Positions 22,942 to 31,365 of a DNA stretch of 64,000 nt are shown here, piece by piece (positions within the stretch are counted from its first letter, which is position 1; each line of letters begins with the position of its first letter). This DNA is from Ferruginibacter sp. GTDB taxonomy: Bacteria; Bacteroidota; Bacteroidia; Chitinophagales; Chitinophagaceae. The notes under the pieces are model-generated. The model saw only the letters and a list, made by a program, of their open reading frames with translations. It ran no database searches and was not told where the DNA came from. The stretch spans positions 124,001 to 188,000 of the forward strand of contig JABFRP010000002.1 of assembly GCA_013141115.1 (NCBI GenBank), given 5' to 3'. A program made the position numbers and the translations under genes.

Positions 22942-24006
22942 TTAATTGGTCACTGCTTTTATTTTTTGCCAAAGTGCATTATCAAAACCAGAAACTGCAA
23001 AACTCGGGTTAGCCGGGTCTGATGCATCCCCCATTCTTATCACCACCATATTTTTACTGGGTATTACATAAATGCGTTGATCGGATGCACCCATTGCAGC
23101 ATACATATCTGCAGGCGCATTGGGTACTAATAATCCTGGAAAAACTGTTTGTGCACCTGGCACCATATAAGTGGCTTTACCATTTAGCCACCATAAGTAA
23201 CCATAACTGGGGTTTATGTTTTGCGATGTGGAAATGCTTTCATTAAAAAAAGTTTGATTGATGATCTGCTCTGTATTCCATTTGCCTTTGTTAAGTGCAA
23301 GCAAGCCAAACCTTGCCATACTGCGGGTATTACTGTGGTACACTTTAAATATAGCCCCGTTATTCCAAAAGCCATCCATGCCTAATTTGTTTTTCAACTT
23401 AGCATTAAAATAGGTTTCAAAACTTTGGTTGCTGGCCGCTGCTACCACATCCATCAATTTTTGAAACACATTGTGGTAACTCCATCTTGTACCAGCATCC
23501 GCCATGTAGGTTAAATTTGGTTTAATAACCAATTCGCTGGAATCGCTAAGCCCCGATGTCATGGTAAGTAAATGCCTTATGGTGATTAAATTTTCTTTTG
23601 CCAAAGGGGCACTTGTCCACCCGGCACCTAAATACTGCGTTGCACTGTTGTTAATAGTGAGTAATCCTTCCTGTTGGGCAATGCCTGTTGTAGTGGTAAC
23701 TAAAGTTTTGCCTGCACTATTCCATGGCCAGGTTGCTGTTGGGGTATGACCGCTAAAATACTCTTCCATTACAATTCTTCCATTTACCAGGATTAAAAAA
23801 GATTTGGTATTTTTTTGAAGCAGGTAATCTTGTAGCGGTTGTATGGCAGCTTCGTTCCATCCCATACCGGCCACTGCTTTTCTTTCCCAGGCGGTATCGG
23901 TAGTTGAAGGGAAATACATGGTTTCCTGCGGAACGGGTGGTGAGTCATCTTTTTTACATGCCGAAAACAGAATGGACAGTAATAGCAGAATTTTAAGGTG
24001 TTTCAT
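22942..24006 (-). CDS. Beta-lactamase-family serine hydrolase lipoprotein
   Basis: This 354-residue protein starts with a lipoprotein signal (MKHLKILLLLSILFSACKK). It is a class C beta-lactamase/penicillin-binding-like hydrolase: the S-x-x-K motif is NSAGK near residue 97, followed by IRHLLTMTSGLSDS, and WSYHNVFQKL supplies the Tyr-x-Asn motif. The domain is common in peptidases and esterases that act on cell-wall or other amides. No resistance role is implied by the sequence. It has its own terminator. Confidence 0.87.
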   Translation of the reverse strand: MKHLKILLLLSILFSACKKDDSPPVPQETMYFPSTTDTAWERKAVAGMGWNEAAIQPLQDYLLQKNTKSFLILVNGRIVMEEYFSGHTPTATWPWNSAGKTLVTTTTGIAQQEGLLTINNSATQYLGAGWTSAPLAKENLITIRHLLTMTSGLSDSSELVIKPNLTYMADAGTRWSYHNVFQKLMDVVAAASNQSFETYFNAKLKNKLGMDGFWNNGAIFKVYHSNTRSMARFGLLALNKGKWNTEQIINQTFFNESISTSQNINPSYGYLWWLNGKATYMVPGAQTVFPGLLVPNAPADMYAAMGASDQRIYVIPSKNMVVIRMGDASDPANPSFAVSGFDNALWQKIKAVTN

Positions 24007-24051
24007 CGGTTTTTAGTTTAAGTTTATCAGACTTGCTGATTGCTTAAACGT

Positions 24052-24528
24052 TTAAACCGCTAAATTATTTTTCTCCAGTTGTTTGATCCACTTTCTACAA
24101 ATAGCCAGTGGTATTAAACCAATTATTCCAAAACTGCAATCGATAATTACATGAAATAGTGGAATATGCCGTATTGGTGCTGCAATAAATGCCAGCGGAA
24201 TGATGGCTACACAGGCCAGCATGGCCCAATCGATGATCCATTTATTTTTTACCGGGTCTTTTAACGGCCCTATAAAAGCCATGGCAATTACAATATGGGC
24301 AAAAGCCAACCAGTCGAAACCATAAGCCAGCATAGGATATTTTGCATTGGTTTCCACCAATGCTGCATACACGTCTTTTAACCACTGTTCTGCAAATGCA
24401 GGTACCAAAGCTGGATTGTTTAGCAGCCAGCGCAATTCTGTTTCTACCGGAAATGCGGTTACGCCGCTTAATATTAAAGCAACAATAAAAAACAGGATGA
24501 GTAAGCGGATTTTGGTGAGTAGTTTCAT
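24052..24528 (-). CDS. Four-helix membrane protein, unknown function
   Basis: This protein of about 158 residues has four predicted membrane segments: LLILFFIVALILSGVTAF, then LAFAHIVIAMAFIG, WAMLACVAIIPLAFIA and CSFGIIGLIPLAIC. The loop after the first helix is long and carries WLLNNPALVPAFAEQWLKDV. I know no characterised relative. It starts one base after the stop of the YciI-like gene (ATG at 24528), so the two are one operon. The longer frame to 24558 would overlap that gene. Confidence 0.7.
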   Translation of the reverse strand: MKLLTKIRLLILFFIVALILSGVTAFPVETELRWLLNNPALVPAFAEQWLKDVYAALVETNAKYPMLAYGFDWLAFAHIVIAMAFIGPLKDPVKNKWIIDWAMLACVAIIPLAFIAAPIRHIPLFHVIIDCSFGIIGLIPLAICRKWIKQLEKNNLAV

Positions 24529-24529
24529 A

Positions 24530-24958
24530 TTAAGGTTTTGGTTTTTCAGGTTTACCATGTTTAAAACTTCCTATAGGTTCCGAGTACCAGGGCGCAATAT
24601 CCACTGCAAATAAACCTGCCGCCACAGCCGGATCGGATTGTGCAATTTTTTCGGCTTCTTCCTTTGTTTTGCAATCAAAAATAAAAATGCCCCGCCAGGT
24701 AAAATCATTTTTACCAAAAGGCCCGGCCACTTTTAAAATACCGTCGTAATATAATTTGTTGATATTGGCCATATGCCCTTTAAACAATTCGGCCTTTGCT
24801 GCAGAATCAAAATCCTGCTTCGGCCACGTTTTTATCATTACAAAAAAGTATTGTTCTATCTGGTCTTCGGGCCGGGATGCTTTTACACTGTCTTTACTTT
24901 GAGCCTGCGCTGCAACACAACAAACTGCAAACAATGCAACCATAATTATCTTTTGCAT
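24530..24958 (-). CDS. Exported YciI-like protein
   Basis: A cleavable signal peptide (KIIMVALFAVCCVAAQAQ) is followed by a single YciI/ferredoxin-like domain of about 110 residues, with YFFVMIKTWPKQDFD, GHMANINKLYYDGILKVAGP, GIFIFDCKTKEEAEKIAQSD and AAGLFAVDIAPWY. YciI-like proteins are small alpha-beta barrels of uncertain, possibly dehalogenase or muconolactone-isomerase-like function; an exported version is typical of Bacteroidota. It is the first gene of a two-gene operon with the membrane protein downstream. Confidence 0.78.
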   Translation of the reverse strand: MQKIIMVALFAVCCVAAQAQSKDSVKASRPEDQIEQYFFVMIKTWPKQDFDSAAKAELFKGHMANINKLYYDGILKVAGPFGKNDFTWRGIFIFDCKTKEEAEKIAQSDPAVAAGLFAVDIAPWYSEPIGSFKHGKPEKPKP

Positions 24959-24981
24959 AAAAATTATTTTACCGAAAATAC

Positions 24982-25011
24982 AAAAGGCCCGTAAATAATT
25001 ACGAACCTTTT
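24982..25011 (-). terminator. Possible terminator of the ECF operon
   Basis: AAAAGG/CCTTTT and CGTAA/TTACG form an interrupted stem around a short loop past the last gene of the sigma-factor operon. The T-run is weak. Confidence 0.35.
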
Positions 25012-25036
25012 ATCATTCATGGCTATACAGTTGTTA

Positions 25037-26041
25037 TCAGGTGGTCCTGGTTTTTGATTTATTTTTTACTTTGTCTTTCATATCATCTGCGCCGGGTTCG
25101 CCTAAAATTATTTTTCCAAAGCTGGAGTGTATCTTAACAGGTACGGAGCCGCTGCCCCACTTGCCATTGTAGTTATGATCAAACTTTGGGCCTTTTTTTT
25201 CGTTGTTATCATCATCATCATCAAATTTTACATTAGTTCTGTTCTTAAAATCTCCAAAACTGGTGGATATAGCACAAGCAATGGAGAGATTGCCAATGGG
25301 TTTAAAGTTTGCTGTAGAGTAAGACATCTTTGCATCAAGGCTAGTAAGGTTGTGACTAATATATATTCTGGTTGCGCTGCTGAATTCGAGATTCAATTTT
25401 ATATTACCAGACAGATCATCAATTACTGCTGTAGAATACTTAATGTTAACCGATCCGTTGTTAGCATTTTCAATTTTAGCTTTACCAAATTCAACATTCA
25501 ATTCTTTTACATTGCTTAAATCACCCGTGGTTAAAGATCCGAACTTACTGCTCAGATCAACCTCTCCTTTAAAATCCGGCAGTATGGTGGCACCAAATTC
25601 GTTGGAAATATTAAGTGGATTAGTTGCCGGCATAGAGATATCATAATTTACTTTCATCGTACTTTTTTCACCTTTGGAATTATTGATCCCCTTGATAGAA
25701 GTTTTAAAAGAGATATCGCCTCCGTTTTTAGAATCGGCCACGCTAATACCATCAATGACCTTTTGTGCAATCGCTTCGGTATTTGCAGATACTTCAATAG
25801 TTACATCCACTTTTATTTCATTCTTATTCCAGGTATGCACTTCTACTGATCCAAATGAATTTTGAATTTTTAATTTATCAGAAGAAGAAACACTATAGGA
25901 TTTGTTTACTGCTTTGTTTTTTACAAACTCGTATTTCTTATTGTTGTCGTTTTTGTTATCGTTGTCGTTTTGCGCCAATACATTTTGCTGCGTAATACTC
26001 AACAACAGTATTGCACTAAATAGTTTGATTATTTTTTTCAT
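25037..26041 (-). CDS. Exported GIN/DUF4097-like beta-helix protein
   Basis: After a signal peptide (KIIKLFSAILLLSITQQNVLAQ) and an Asn/Asp/Lys-rich stretch, the 334-residue protein is a run of short beta strands: VEVHTWNKNEIKVDVTIEVS, SKFGSLTTGDLSNVKELNVE, and SFGDFKNRTNVKFD followed by DDDDDNNEKK. This pattern matches the DUF4097/putative adhesin (GIN) family, thought to form beta-helices on the cell surface. It ends the sigma/anti-sigma operon and overlaps the upstream gene by 26 bases, so it is likely a target or partner of that envelope-response unit. Confidence 0.75.
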   Translation of the reverse strand: MKKIIKLFSAILLLSITQQNVLAQNDNDNKNDNNKKYEFVKNKAVNKSYSVSSSDKLKIQNSFGSVEVHTWNKNEIKVDVTIEVSANTEAIAQKVIDGISVADSKNGGDISFKTSIKGINNSKGEKSTMKVNYDISMPATNPLNISNEFGATILPDFKGEVDLSSKFGSLTTGDLSNVKELNVEFGKAKIENANNGSVNIKYSTAVIDDLSGNIKLNLEFSSATRIYISHNLTSLDAKMSYSTANFKPIGNLSIACAISTSFGDFKNRTNVKFDDDDDNNEKKGPKFDHNYNGKWGSGSVPVKIHSSFGKIILGEPGADDMKDKVKNKSKTRTT

Positions 26042-26600
26042 GACTGTTACTTTTTGATTGTTTAATTTGATTGATGATATGTAATTGCTGATTCAATACA
26101 TTCAACTGCAGTTGAAGATTTTGAATCATGGCTTCTATCAGCATTTCACGGTTGGGCGAAACGTTGAGTTGGTTTTTAAGGGATTTATACGAACTATCCA
26201 ATTGGTTAATGTCGGTGCTGAACTTGCGGTATAATTCTGGTTGTTCAGGTGCCAGAGCTTTTAATTCTTCCTGTTTTAATATTACCAGTTTTGCAAACTC
26301 ATTTACTTCGGGTGCATATTCAGGAGCTATAGCATTAATATCGCTGGAAGAATCATTTTTTACTGCTGCCGTAACAGGATCTGTTGTTGCATTATTCTTT
26401 AGCATTAAATAAGTAGTTAACCCTGCACTAATAACAATGGCTGCCGCAATACTCCATTTATACAATGGCCTAAGCATGGATCTTTTTTGTTTTTTTTCTC
26501 CAAAACCTGCGGCAATATTTTCCCATACGTTACCAGATGGTACTGCATCATCAAATTCGTTGCGGTTATCACCTATAAATTTTTCTAACTTCCTGCTCAT
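26016..26600 (-). CDS. Membrane anti-sigma-like protein
   Basis: This 194-residue protein has a cytoplasmic N-terminus (SRKLEKFIGDNRNEFDDAVP), one membrane helix (WSIAAAIVISAGLTTYLML, about residues 49-67), and a helical C-terminus rich in Gln and Leu (EAMIQNLQLQLNVLNQQLH). That layout and its place right after an ECF sigma factor (4-base ATGA overlap) mark it as the likely anti-sigma factor. The N-terminus lacks the Zn-binding H-x3-C-x2-C motif of ZAS domains. Confidence 0.72.
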   Translation of the reverse strand: MSRKLEKFIGDNRNEFDDAVPSGNVWENIAAGFGEKKQKRSMLRPLYKWSIAAAIVISAGLTTYLMLKNNATTDPVTAAVKNDSSSDINAIAPEYAPEVNEFAKLVILKQEELKALAPEQPELYRKFSTDINQLDSSYKSLKNQLNVSPNREMLIEAMIQNLQLQLNVLNQQLHIINQIKQSKSNSHEKNNQTI

Positions 26601-27187
26601 ATTCCTTCTTTTAAAATTTGTAATAATTTTTGTTTGGCTCGGGTATATTGTGTTCTGGTGGTGGATGGTGCCACATTTAAAATTTCGGCGATCTCTTCAT
26701 GATCATATCCTTCCAGTAAATACAAGGTCAGTACAGTTCTGTAACCATCTGGCAATGCCATTATCGATCGTTTTACCTGCTCTACCTTAAACTGAATCTC
26801 CCGCTCGTCGGTAAATGTTTCTTCGGCTTTGTCATGGATGTCTGTACCATCAATATCTACCCAAGCCACTTTTCTTTTTTTAAGCTGGTTAATGCTACGG
26901 TTAATGCAAATTTGTTTAAGCCATCCGCCAAAACTGGTACGATATTCAAAACAATGCAGGTTACGGAATGCTTCTGTAAAACTTTCCTGCAACACATCTT
27001 CTGCTTCGGCAATATTGTTTACAATACGCAGGCAGGTGTTGAACATGGCTTTGGCATATCGTTGGTACAATTCTTTGTAGCCGGCTGCTTCGCCTTTTTT
27101 ACAGCGTTCAATCAGTTCATCGTGATGTGGCAATACCGCTAGTTCCAAAAAATAAGGTTTTAATAGTAGAGACAAAGGCGTTTGCAC
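26597..27187 (-). CDS. ECF RNA polymerase sigma factor
   Basis: This 196-residue sigma-70 family protein has region 2 (YQRYAKAMFNTCLRIVNNIA, EDVLQESFTEAFRNL, SFGGWLKQICINRSINQLKK) and region 4 (MALPDGYRTVLTLYLLEGYD then HEEIAEILNVAPSTTRTQYT). It directs transcription of envelope or stress genes. The annotated start is a GTG at 27187; a later TTG (before PHHDELIERC) would give a more usual N-terminus. The minus-strand -7 element at 27198-27205 supports a start near the GTG. It leads an operon with the anti-sigma and DUF4097-like genes. Confidence 0.9.
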   Translation of the reverse strand: MQTPLSLLLKPYFLELAVLPHHDELIERCKKGEAAGYKELYQRYAKAMFNTCLRIVNNIAEAEDVLQESFTEAFRNLHCFEYRTSFGGWLKQICINRSINQLKKRKVAWVDIDGTDIHDKAEETFTDEREIQFKVEQVKRSIMALPDGYRTVLTLYLLEGYDHEEIAEILNVAPSTTRTQYTRAKQKLLQILKEGI

Positions 27188-27197
27188 AATGTTGCAC

Positions 27198-27205
27198 CAA
27201 AGGTA
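27198..27205 (-). promoter_or_regulatory. -7 element for the ECF sigma operon
   Basis: On the minus strand this reads TACCTTTG, matching TAnnTTTG, 10 bases before the GTG at 27187. Confidence 0.4.
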
Positions 27206-27253
27206 AAAACAAGTTTTTGGTGGGGAGGGGAAGATATTATCTTTGTAGTATTG

Positions 27254-27290
27254 ACCTCCCCCCTATCCCCTCTCCTTAAAGAGAGGGGTA
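27254..27290. repeat. C-rich dispersed repeat between sigma operon and gcdH
   Basis: CCTCCCCCCTATCCCCTCTC continues into CTTAAAGAGAGGGGTAA, giving an internal CCCCTCTC/GAGAGGGG hairpin. It is the same family as the arms at 28650-28892. The rest of the 272-base gap holds a dispersed word around AAGAGTGCGACGC (27369-27381) and no gene I can see. Confidence 0.6.
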
Positions 27291-27459
27291 ATAGCGGAGA
27301 CCTTAGCGAAGATCACGGAGGAGTATTAAGTTACGCTTAGATAAAAGTTCAATAAAGTAATATTGTTGAAGAGTGCGACGCCAATGAAGTTGCACAAAGA
27401 AATACAGCCCGGTTAAAAAAAACTAAAACACTAATTAACCAATAAACTAATTAACGATA

Positions 27460-28644
27460 ATGGCAGCCAAAACAGACAATTTTCAAAGTCCGGATTATTT
27501 TAATGTAGATGAATTATTAACGGAAGAGCATAAGTTGATAAGAGAAAGCGTACGCAGTTACGTAAAAAAAGAAATTTCTCCTATAATTGAAGACTATGCA
27601 CAACGGGCCGAATTTCCGCAGCAAATTGTAAAACAATTGGGCGACCTGGGTTGCTTTGGCCCAACCGTGCCAGAACAATATGGCGGCGGCGGATTAGATT
27701 ATATTAGTTATGGATTAATGATGCAGGAACTGGAACGTGGCGATAGCGGCGTAAGAAGTACTGCAAGTGTGCAGGGCAGTTTAGTAATGTTTCCTATTTA
27801 TCAGTACGGTAGTGAAGAACAGCGCCATAAATATTTACCTAAGTTAGCAAGTGGCGAATGGCTGGGTTGTTTTGGTTTAACAGAGCCCAACCATGGCAGC
27901 GACCCGGGCGGTATGCTCACCAACATTAAAGATGCCGGCGACCATGTAATTTTAAATGGTGCAAAAATGTGGATCAGCAATGCGCCTTTTGCACAGGTGG
28001 CCGTGGTATGGGCAAAGGATGAAGCCGGAGAAATAAGAGGAGTGATCGTTGAAAGAGGTATGGAAGGTTTTACCACCCCCACCACGCATGGCAAATGGAG
28101 CTTGCGTGCCAGCGCTACCGGCGAACTGGTTTTTGATAATGTAAAAATTCCTAAAGAAAATATTTTACCCAATGTAAAAGGATTGAAAGGCCCGCTGGGT
28201 TGCTTAACCAAAGCCCGTTATGGCATTGCATGGGGGGCAGTGGGTGCCGCAATGGATTGCTATCATATTGCACTGGAGTACAGCAAAGAAAGAATCCAGT
28301 TTGGAAAACCTATTGCAGGATTTCAGTTGCAGCAAAAAAAACTGGCCGAGATGGTTACCGAAATAACCAAAGCGCAATTATTGAACTGGCGCCTGGGCGT
28401 GTTGATGAATGAAGGAAAAGTAACACCGCAGCAAGTAAGCATGGCCAAAAGAAATGCCTGCGAAATTGCCACTAATATTGCAAGAGATGCCAGGCAAATG
28501 CTGGGTGGCATGGGCATTACCGGCGAATACCCGGTGATGCGCCATATGATGAATCTGGAAAGTGTAATTACATACGAAGGCACCCATGATATTCATTTGC
28601 TGATAACAGGAATGGATGTGACGGGCATCAATGCGTTTAAATAG
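27460..28644 (+). CDS. gcdH: Glutaryl-CoA dehydrogenase (acyl-CoA dehydrogenase family)
   Basis: This 394-residue flavoprotein converts glutaryl-CoA to crotonyl-CoA and CO2. The family is clear from GCFGLTEPNHGSDPGGM, MWISNAPFAQVAVVWAKDE and the C-terminal flavin/substrate motif. The glutaryl-CoA assignment rests on VPEQYGGGGLDYISYGLMMQ and on ESVITYEGTHDIHLLITG near the end, where the Glu is the catalytic base. It belongs to lysine/tryptophan degradation through glutaryl-CoA and fits with the 3-hydroxybutyryl-CoA dehydrogenase downstream, although 260 bases of repeat sequence separate the two. Confidence 0.88.
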   Translation: MAAKTDNFQSPDYFNVDELLTEEHKLIRESVRSYVKKEISPIIEDYAQRAEFPQQIVKQLGDLGCFGPTVPEQYGGGGLDYISYGLMMQELERGDSGVRSTASVQGSLVMFPIYQYGSEEQRHKYLPKLASGEWLGCFGLTEPNHGSDPGGMLTNIKDAGDHVILNGAKMWISNAPFAQVAVVWAKDEAGEIRGVIVERGMEGFTTPTTHGKWSLRASATGELVFDNVKIPKENILPNVKGLKGPLGCLTKARYGIAWGAVGAAMDCYHIALEYSKERIQFGKPIAGFQLQQKKLAEMVTEITKAQLLNWRLGVLMNEGKVTPQQVSMAKRNACEIATNIARDARQMLGGMGITGEYPVMRHMMNLESVITYEGTHDIHLLITGMDVTGINAFK

Positions 28645-28649
28645 CAACG

Positions 28650-28892
28650 CCTCCGCCTCCTGAAGGGGGAACTGATTATGGAGGAGACTGAAGCGAATTC
28701 ACCTCACCTATCCTCTCCTGCAGGAGAGGGAAATGGAGAAGATTAAAGCGGAGATTATGTTTTGATAAAGACAAAAAAGCTCTTCGATTTAAATAAACAA
28801 GATTTTAGCAGAGATAAAGAATGTAAAAATTATTATACAACCCATCCGAGTTCCCTCTCTTGCAGGAGAGGGGTTGGGGTGAGGTGAGGTGA
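28650..28892. repeat. Cluster of C-rich inverted repeats between gcdH and hbd
   Basis: A single arm (28650-28675, CTCCGCCTCCTGAAGGGGGA) is followed by an inverted pair. One member (28699-28738) contains CACCTCACCTATCCTCTCCT and GCAGGAGAGGG. Its inverse (28847-28892) contains CCCTCTCTTGCAGGAGAGGG and GGTGAGGTGAGG. About 110 bases lie between the pair, as at 11280-11446. No gene is visible in the 260-base gap. Confidence 0.7.
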
Positions 28893-28904
28893 AAAAAAAT
28901 TATT

Positions 28905-29798
28905 ATGATAAAAAATATCAGCATTATTGGCGCAGGCACTATGGGTAATGGTATTGCCCATGTATTTGCACAAAGCGGATTTACAGTAAATTTAATTGAT
29001 GTTAATCCCACCCAATTGCACAGGGCATTAGCCACTATAGAAAAAAACCTTGACAGGCAAATTGCTAAAGCCGCTATAACAGAAGCAGATAAAAAAGCAA
29101 CGATAGCCAATATTACCATGCTATCAGATATTCATGAAGGTATAAAAGCTGCCGACCTAGTTATAGAAGCGGCCTCTGAAAATATTGAACTGAAGACCGA
29201 TATTTTTAAGCATATGGATATGGCGGCACCTGCCGGTTGTATTTTAGCCACCAATACTTCTTCCATCTCTATTACAAAAATTGCTTCTATTACCAAAAGG
29301 CCCGGGCATGTTATTGGTATGCACTTTATGAACCCGGTACCCGTAATGAAACTGGTGGAAGTTATTAACGGTTACGAAACTAAAAAAGAAGTAACCGATA
29401 CCATTGTGGAACTGAGTAAACAACTGGGTAAATTACCCTGCGTGGTAAACGATTATCCCGGCTTTATTGCCAACCGCATTTTAATGCCCATGATAAACGA
29501 AGCCATTTACAGTTTGTACGAAGGCGTTGCCAATGTAGAAGCAATAGACACTGTGATGAAGCTGGGCATGGCACACCCCATGGGGCCATTACAGTTAGCC
29601 GATTTTATTGGCCTGGATATTTGCCTGAGCATAATGCATGTATTGCATGATGGTTTTGGCAACCCCAAATATGCCCCTTGTCCGCTATTGGTAAATATGG
29701 TACAGGCAGGTAAATTAGGCGTAAAAACCGGCGAAGGATTTTATTTGTTTACAGCGGGCAGTAAGGAGTTGGTGGTGAGTGAAAGGTTTGGGAAATAG
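28905..29798 (+). CDS. 3-hydroxybutyryl-CoA dehydrogenase
   Basis: This 297-residue enzyme oxidises (S)-3-hydroxybutyryl-CoA with NAD+. The Rossmann motif SIIGAGTMGNGIAHVFAQSG opens the protein. The catalytic His and Asn follow in HFMNPVPVMKLVEVI and FIANRILMPMINEAI, and MGPLQLADFIGLDICLSIMH marks the C-terminal dimer domain. It would follow crotonyl-CoA hydration after glutaryl-CoA dehydrogenase. Single-domain length excludes the FadJ/FadB fusion. Confidence 0.93.
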   Translation: MIKNISIIGAGTMGNGIAHVFAQSGFTVNLIDVNPTQLHRALATIEKNLDRQIAKAAITEADKKATIANITMLSDIHEGIKAADLVIEAASENIELKTDIFKHMDMAAPAGCILATNTSSISITKIASITKRPGHVIGMHFMNPVPVMKLVEVINGYETKKEVTDTIVELSKQLGKLPCVVNDYPGFIANRILMPMINEAIYSLYEGVANVEAIDTVMKLGMAHPMGPLQLADFIGLDICLSIMHVLHDGFGNPKYAPCPLLVNMVQAGKLGVKTGEGFYLFTAGSKELVVSERFGK

Positions 29799-29822
29799 TT
29801 TACTTAATAAAATATCAAAAAA

Positions 29823-30461
29823 TTGATTTCACCAAATCTGATAAGTAGAGAAAAAAAGTTAAATACTGAATTAAATAATTTTTTATGTAATCTAACTGGC
29901 GAAAATATTGATTATGTAACTAAATTAAACAGTAACAATTTTATCGAATTAAAAAGAGTTTTACAAGACATCAATAATATTTTAACTTTAAAATTATCTT
30001 TCAAATTCATTGATGAATTGCAAAGGCATTTCAACTTCTCTGAAGAATGGAATTCTCGTAACAAAGAAAAAATTGATAGGGTAAATCCTAATACAAAAGG
30101 TTTTGACATAAAAATTGATACTCCTATAAAAATTATTGCGGAAATTAAGTGCAATGTGCCATGTAATAGCAATGGAACCAGATTTGAAGCAGCTCAGAAA
30201 AGAGAAATTTTTAAAGATGCTCATAAATTAATGCATAAAACACTTGATGAAACGAAAGAGTATTTTAAATTTTTAGTTTTATTAGATAATAATAATTTAA
30301 ATGGTGCCGTTACTGCATTATTAAATTATAAAGCCCAAAAAACTAATCAAGAGCGTGAGAACAGGATGCTAGTTAAAGATTTAATGAAAGTTTTTGAAAA
30401 CACTTTTAAACTAGACGAGTTATCGACTAATTTCATTTACATATATAAACTATCTTTATAA
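29823..30461 (+). CDS. Unrecognised AT-rich ORF, possible PD-(D/E)XK nuclease fold
   Basis: I do not recognise this 212-residue protein. Its DNA is clearly richer in A and T than its neighbours and it starts with TTG, 25 bases after the dehydrogenase stop. The middle reads TKGFDIKIDTPIKIIAEIKC, which places an Asp before a hydrophobic strand ending in Glu-Ile-Lys. That is the arrangement of a PD-(D/E)XK nuclease core (G-x-D, then E-x-K). The N- and C-terminal parts are charged and helical. A restriction or defence-type nuclease is possible but unproven. Its low GC and the toxin-like pair that follows suggest acquired DNA. Confidence 0.6.
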   Translation: MISPNLISREKKLNTELNNFLCNLTGENIDYVTKLNSNNFIELKRVLQDINNILTLKLSFKFIDELQRHFNFSEEWNSRNKEKIDRVNPNTKGFDIKIDTPIKIIAEIKCNVPCNSNGTRFEAAQKREIFKDAHKLMHKTLDETKEYFKFLVLLDNNNLNGAVTALLNYKAQKTNQERENRMLVKDLMKVFENTFKLDELSTNFIYIYKLSL

Positions 30462-30475
30462 AAAAGTATTTTTTA

Positions 30476-30778
30476 GTGCAAAAGCCCACCAAACCATACG
30501 ATAACAAGCGCATCTTTTGGGATGTTGATGCAGAAAAGTTAGAGTTTGAGAAGAAGGCTTCATTCATTATTGAACGGGTTTTTGAAAGAGGTGATGTGGA
30601 AGATATACGTATGTGCAGAAGGTTTTATGGGGATGAGAAAATTACAACTGTTTTATTGCAGGCAAAATATTTACCAGAAAAAAGAATGTACCTGGCAAGT
30701 GCTGTTATTGATAAACCAGTAAACCTTTTTAGATGTTACATGTTGAGACAGTCGAACCCCGAACTCTTTCCCTATTAG
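30476..30778 (+). CDS. DUF6922-type antitoxin partner
   Basis: This 100-residue protein matches the DUF6922 family: RIFWDVDAEKLEFEKKASFI, ERVFERGDVEDIRMCRRFYG. Such genes commonly precede an AbiEii-like nucleotidyltransferase in Bacteroidota and are taken to be the antitoxin or DNA-binding partner; this is inference from context. The start is a GTG at 30476. Its last 46 bases overlap the next gene, so the two are translationally linked. Confidence 0.72.
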   Translation: MQKPTKPYDNKRIFWDVDAEKLEFEKKASFIIERVFERGDVEDIRMCRRFYGDEKITTVLLQAKYLPEKRMYLASAVIDKPVNLFRCYMLRQSNPELFPY

Positions 30779-31359
30779 AAACGCTGATAGCCTTGCCCGA
30801 ATTAAAAGACTTTCATTTAGTGGGCGGCACAGCATTATCATTACAATACGGGCACAGAACCTCTGTTGATTTAGAGCTGTTTTGCATAAACAGATTTGAC
30901 AATGAATTTATTAAATCAACATTACAAAACAAATTTGGGCTGCAATTTGAATATGAGAGTGGATTTTCAAAATTTGGAATTTTCTGTTATATCAATGGCG
31001 TTAAAGTAGATCTGGTACATTACCCTCATCCAATCATAGGCAATTTATTTGAAGATGATGGAATAAGGATGTATGATGCAAAAGATATAGCCGCAATGAA
31101 AATACAAGCTATTTTGGGCAGAGGCAAAAGAAAAGATTTTTGGGATATTGCAACACTATCAGGCAAATATTCTGTAAAAGAAATGATCAATTTTCACAAA
31201 GCTAAATTCCCATCTCAACAATTATTGGTTTCAATTCCCCAGGCTTTAACCTATTTTGCTGATGCCGAAGAAAGCGAAGACCCCGTAAGCCTTAAAGGCC
31301 AAACCTGGGAAACGGTAAAAAAAACTATACAGCAAAAAGTAAACGATTATTTAAAATAA
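30733..31359 (+). CDS. AbiEii/AbiGii-type nucleotidyltransferase toxin
   Basis: This 208-residue protein belongs to the AbiEii nucleotidyltransferase family (DUF1814). LVGGTALSLQYGHRTSVDLE gives the GG-x(n)-D-x-D/E nucleotide-binding motif, and the family signature continues with FGIFCYINGVKVDLVHYPHP, the AKDIAAMKIQAILGRGKRKD segment and DIATL. AbiEii proteins act as type IV toxins or abortive-infection effectors by nucleotidyl transfer, apparently to RNA. Here the second catalytic position is Glu (DLELF) where Asp is usual, which may weaken activity. It overlaps the DUF6922 gene by 46 bases. Confidence 0.82.
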   Translation: MLHVETVEPRTLSLLETLIALPELKDFHLVGGTALSLQYGHRTSVDLELFCINRFDNEFIKSTLQNKFGLQFEYESGFSKFGIFCYINGVKVDLVHYPHPIIGNLFEDDGIRMYDAKDIAAMKIQAILGRGKRKDFWDIATLSGKYSVKEMINFHKAKFPSQQLLVSIPQALTYFADAEESEDPVSLKGQTWETVKKTIQQKVNDYLK

Positions 31360-31365
31360 TTTTTT

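Noticed and set aside
22942..24006. Serine hydrolase as an antibiotic-resistance beta-lactamase
   Set aside because: It is a lipoprotein of the broad class C-like family without sequence features specific to resistance enzymes and with no resistance context.
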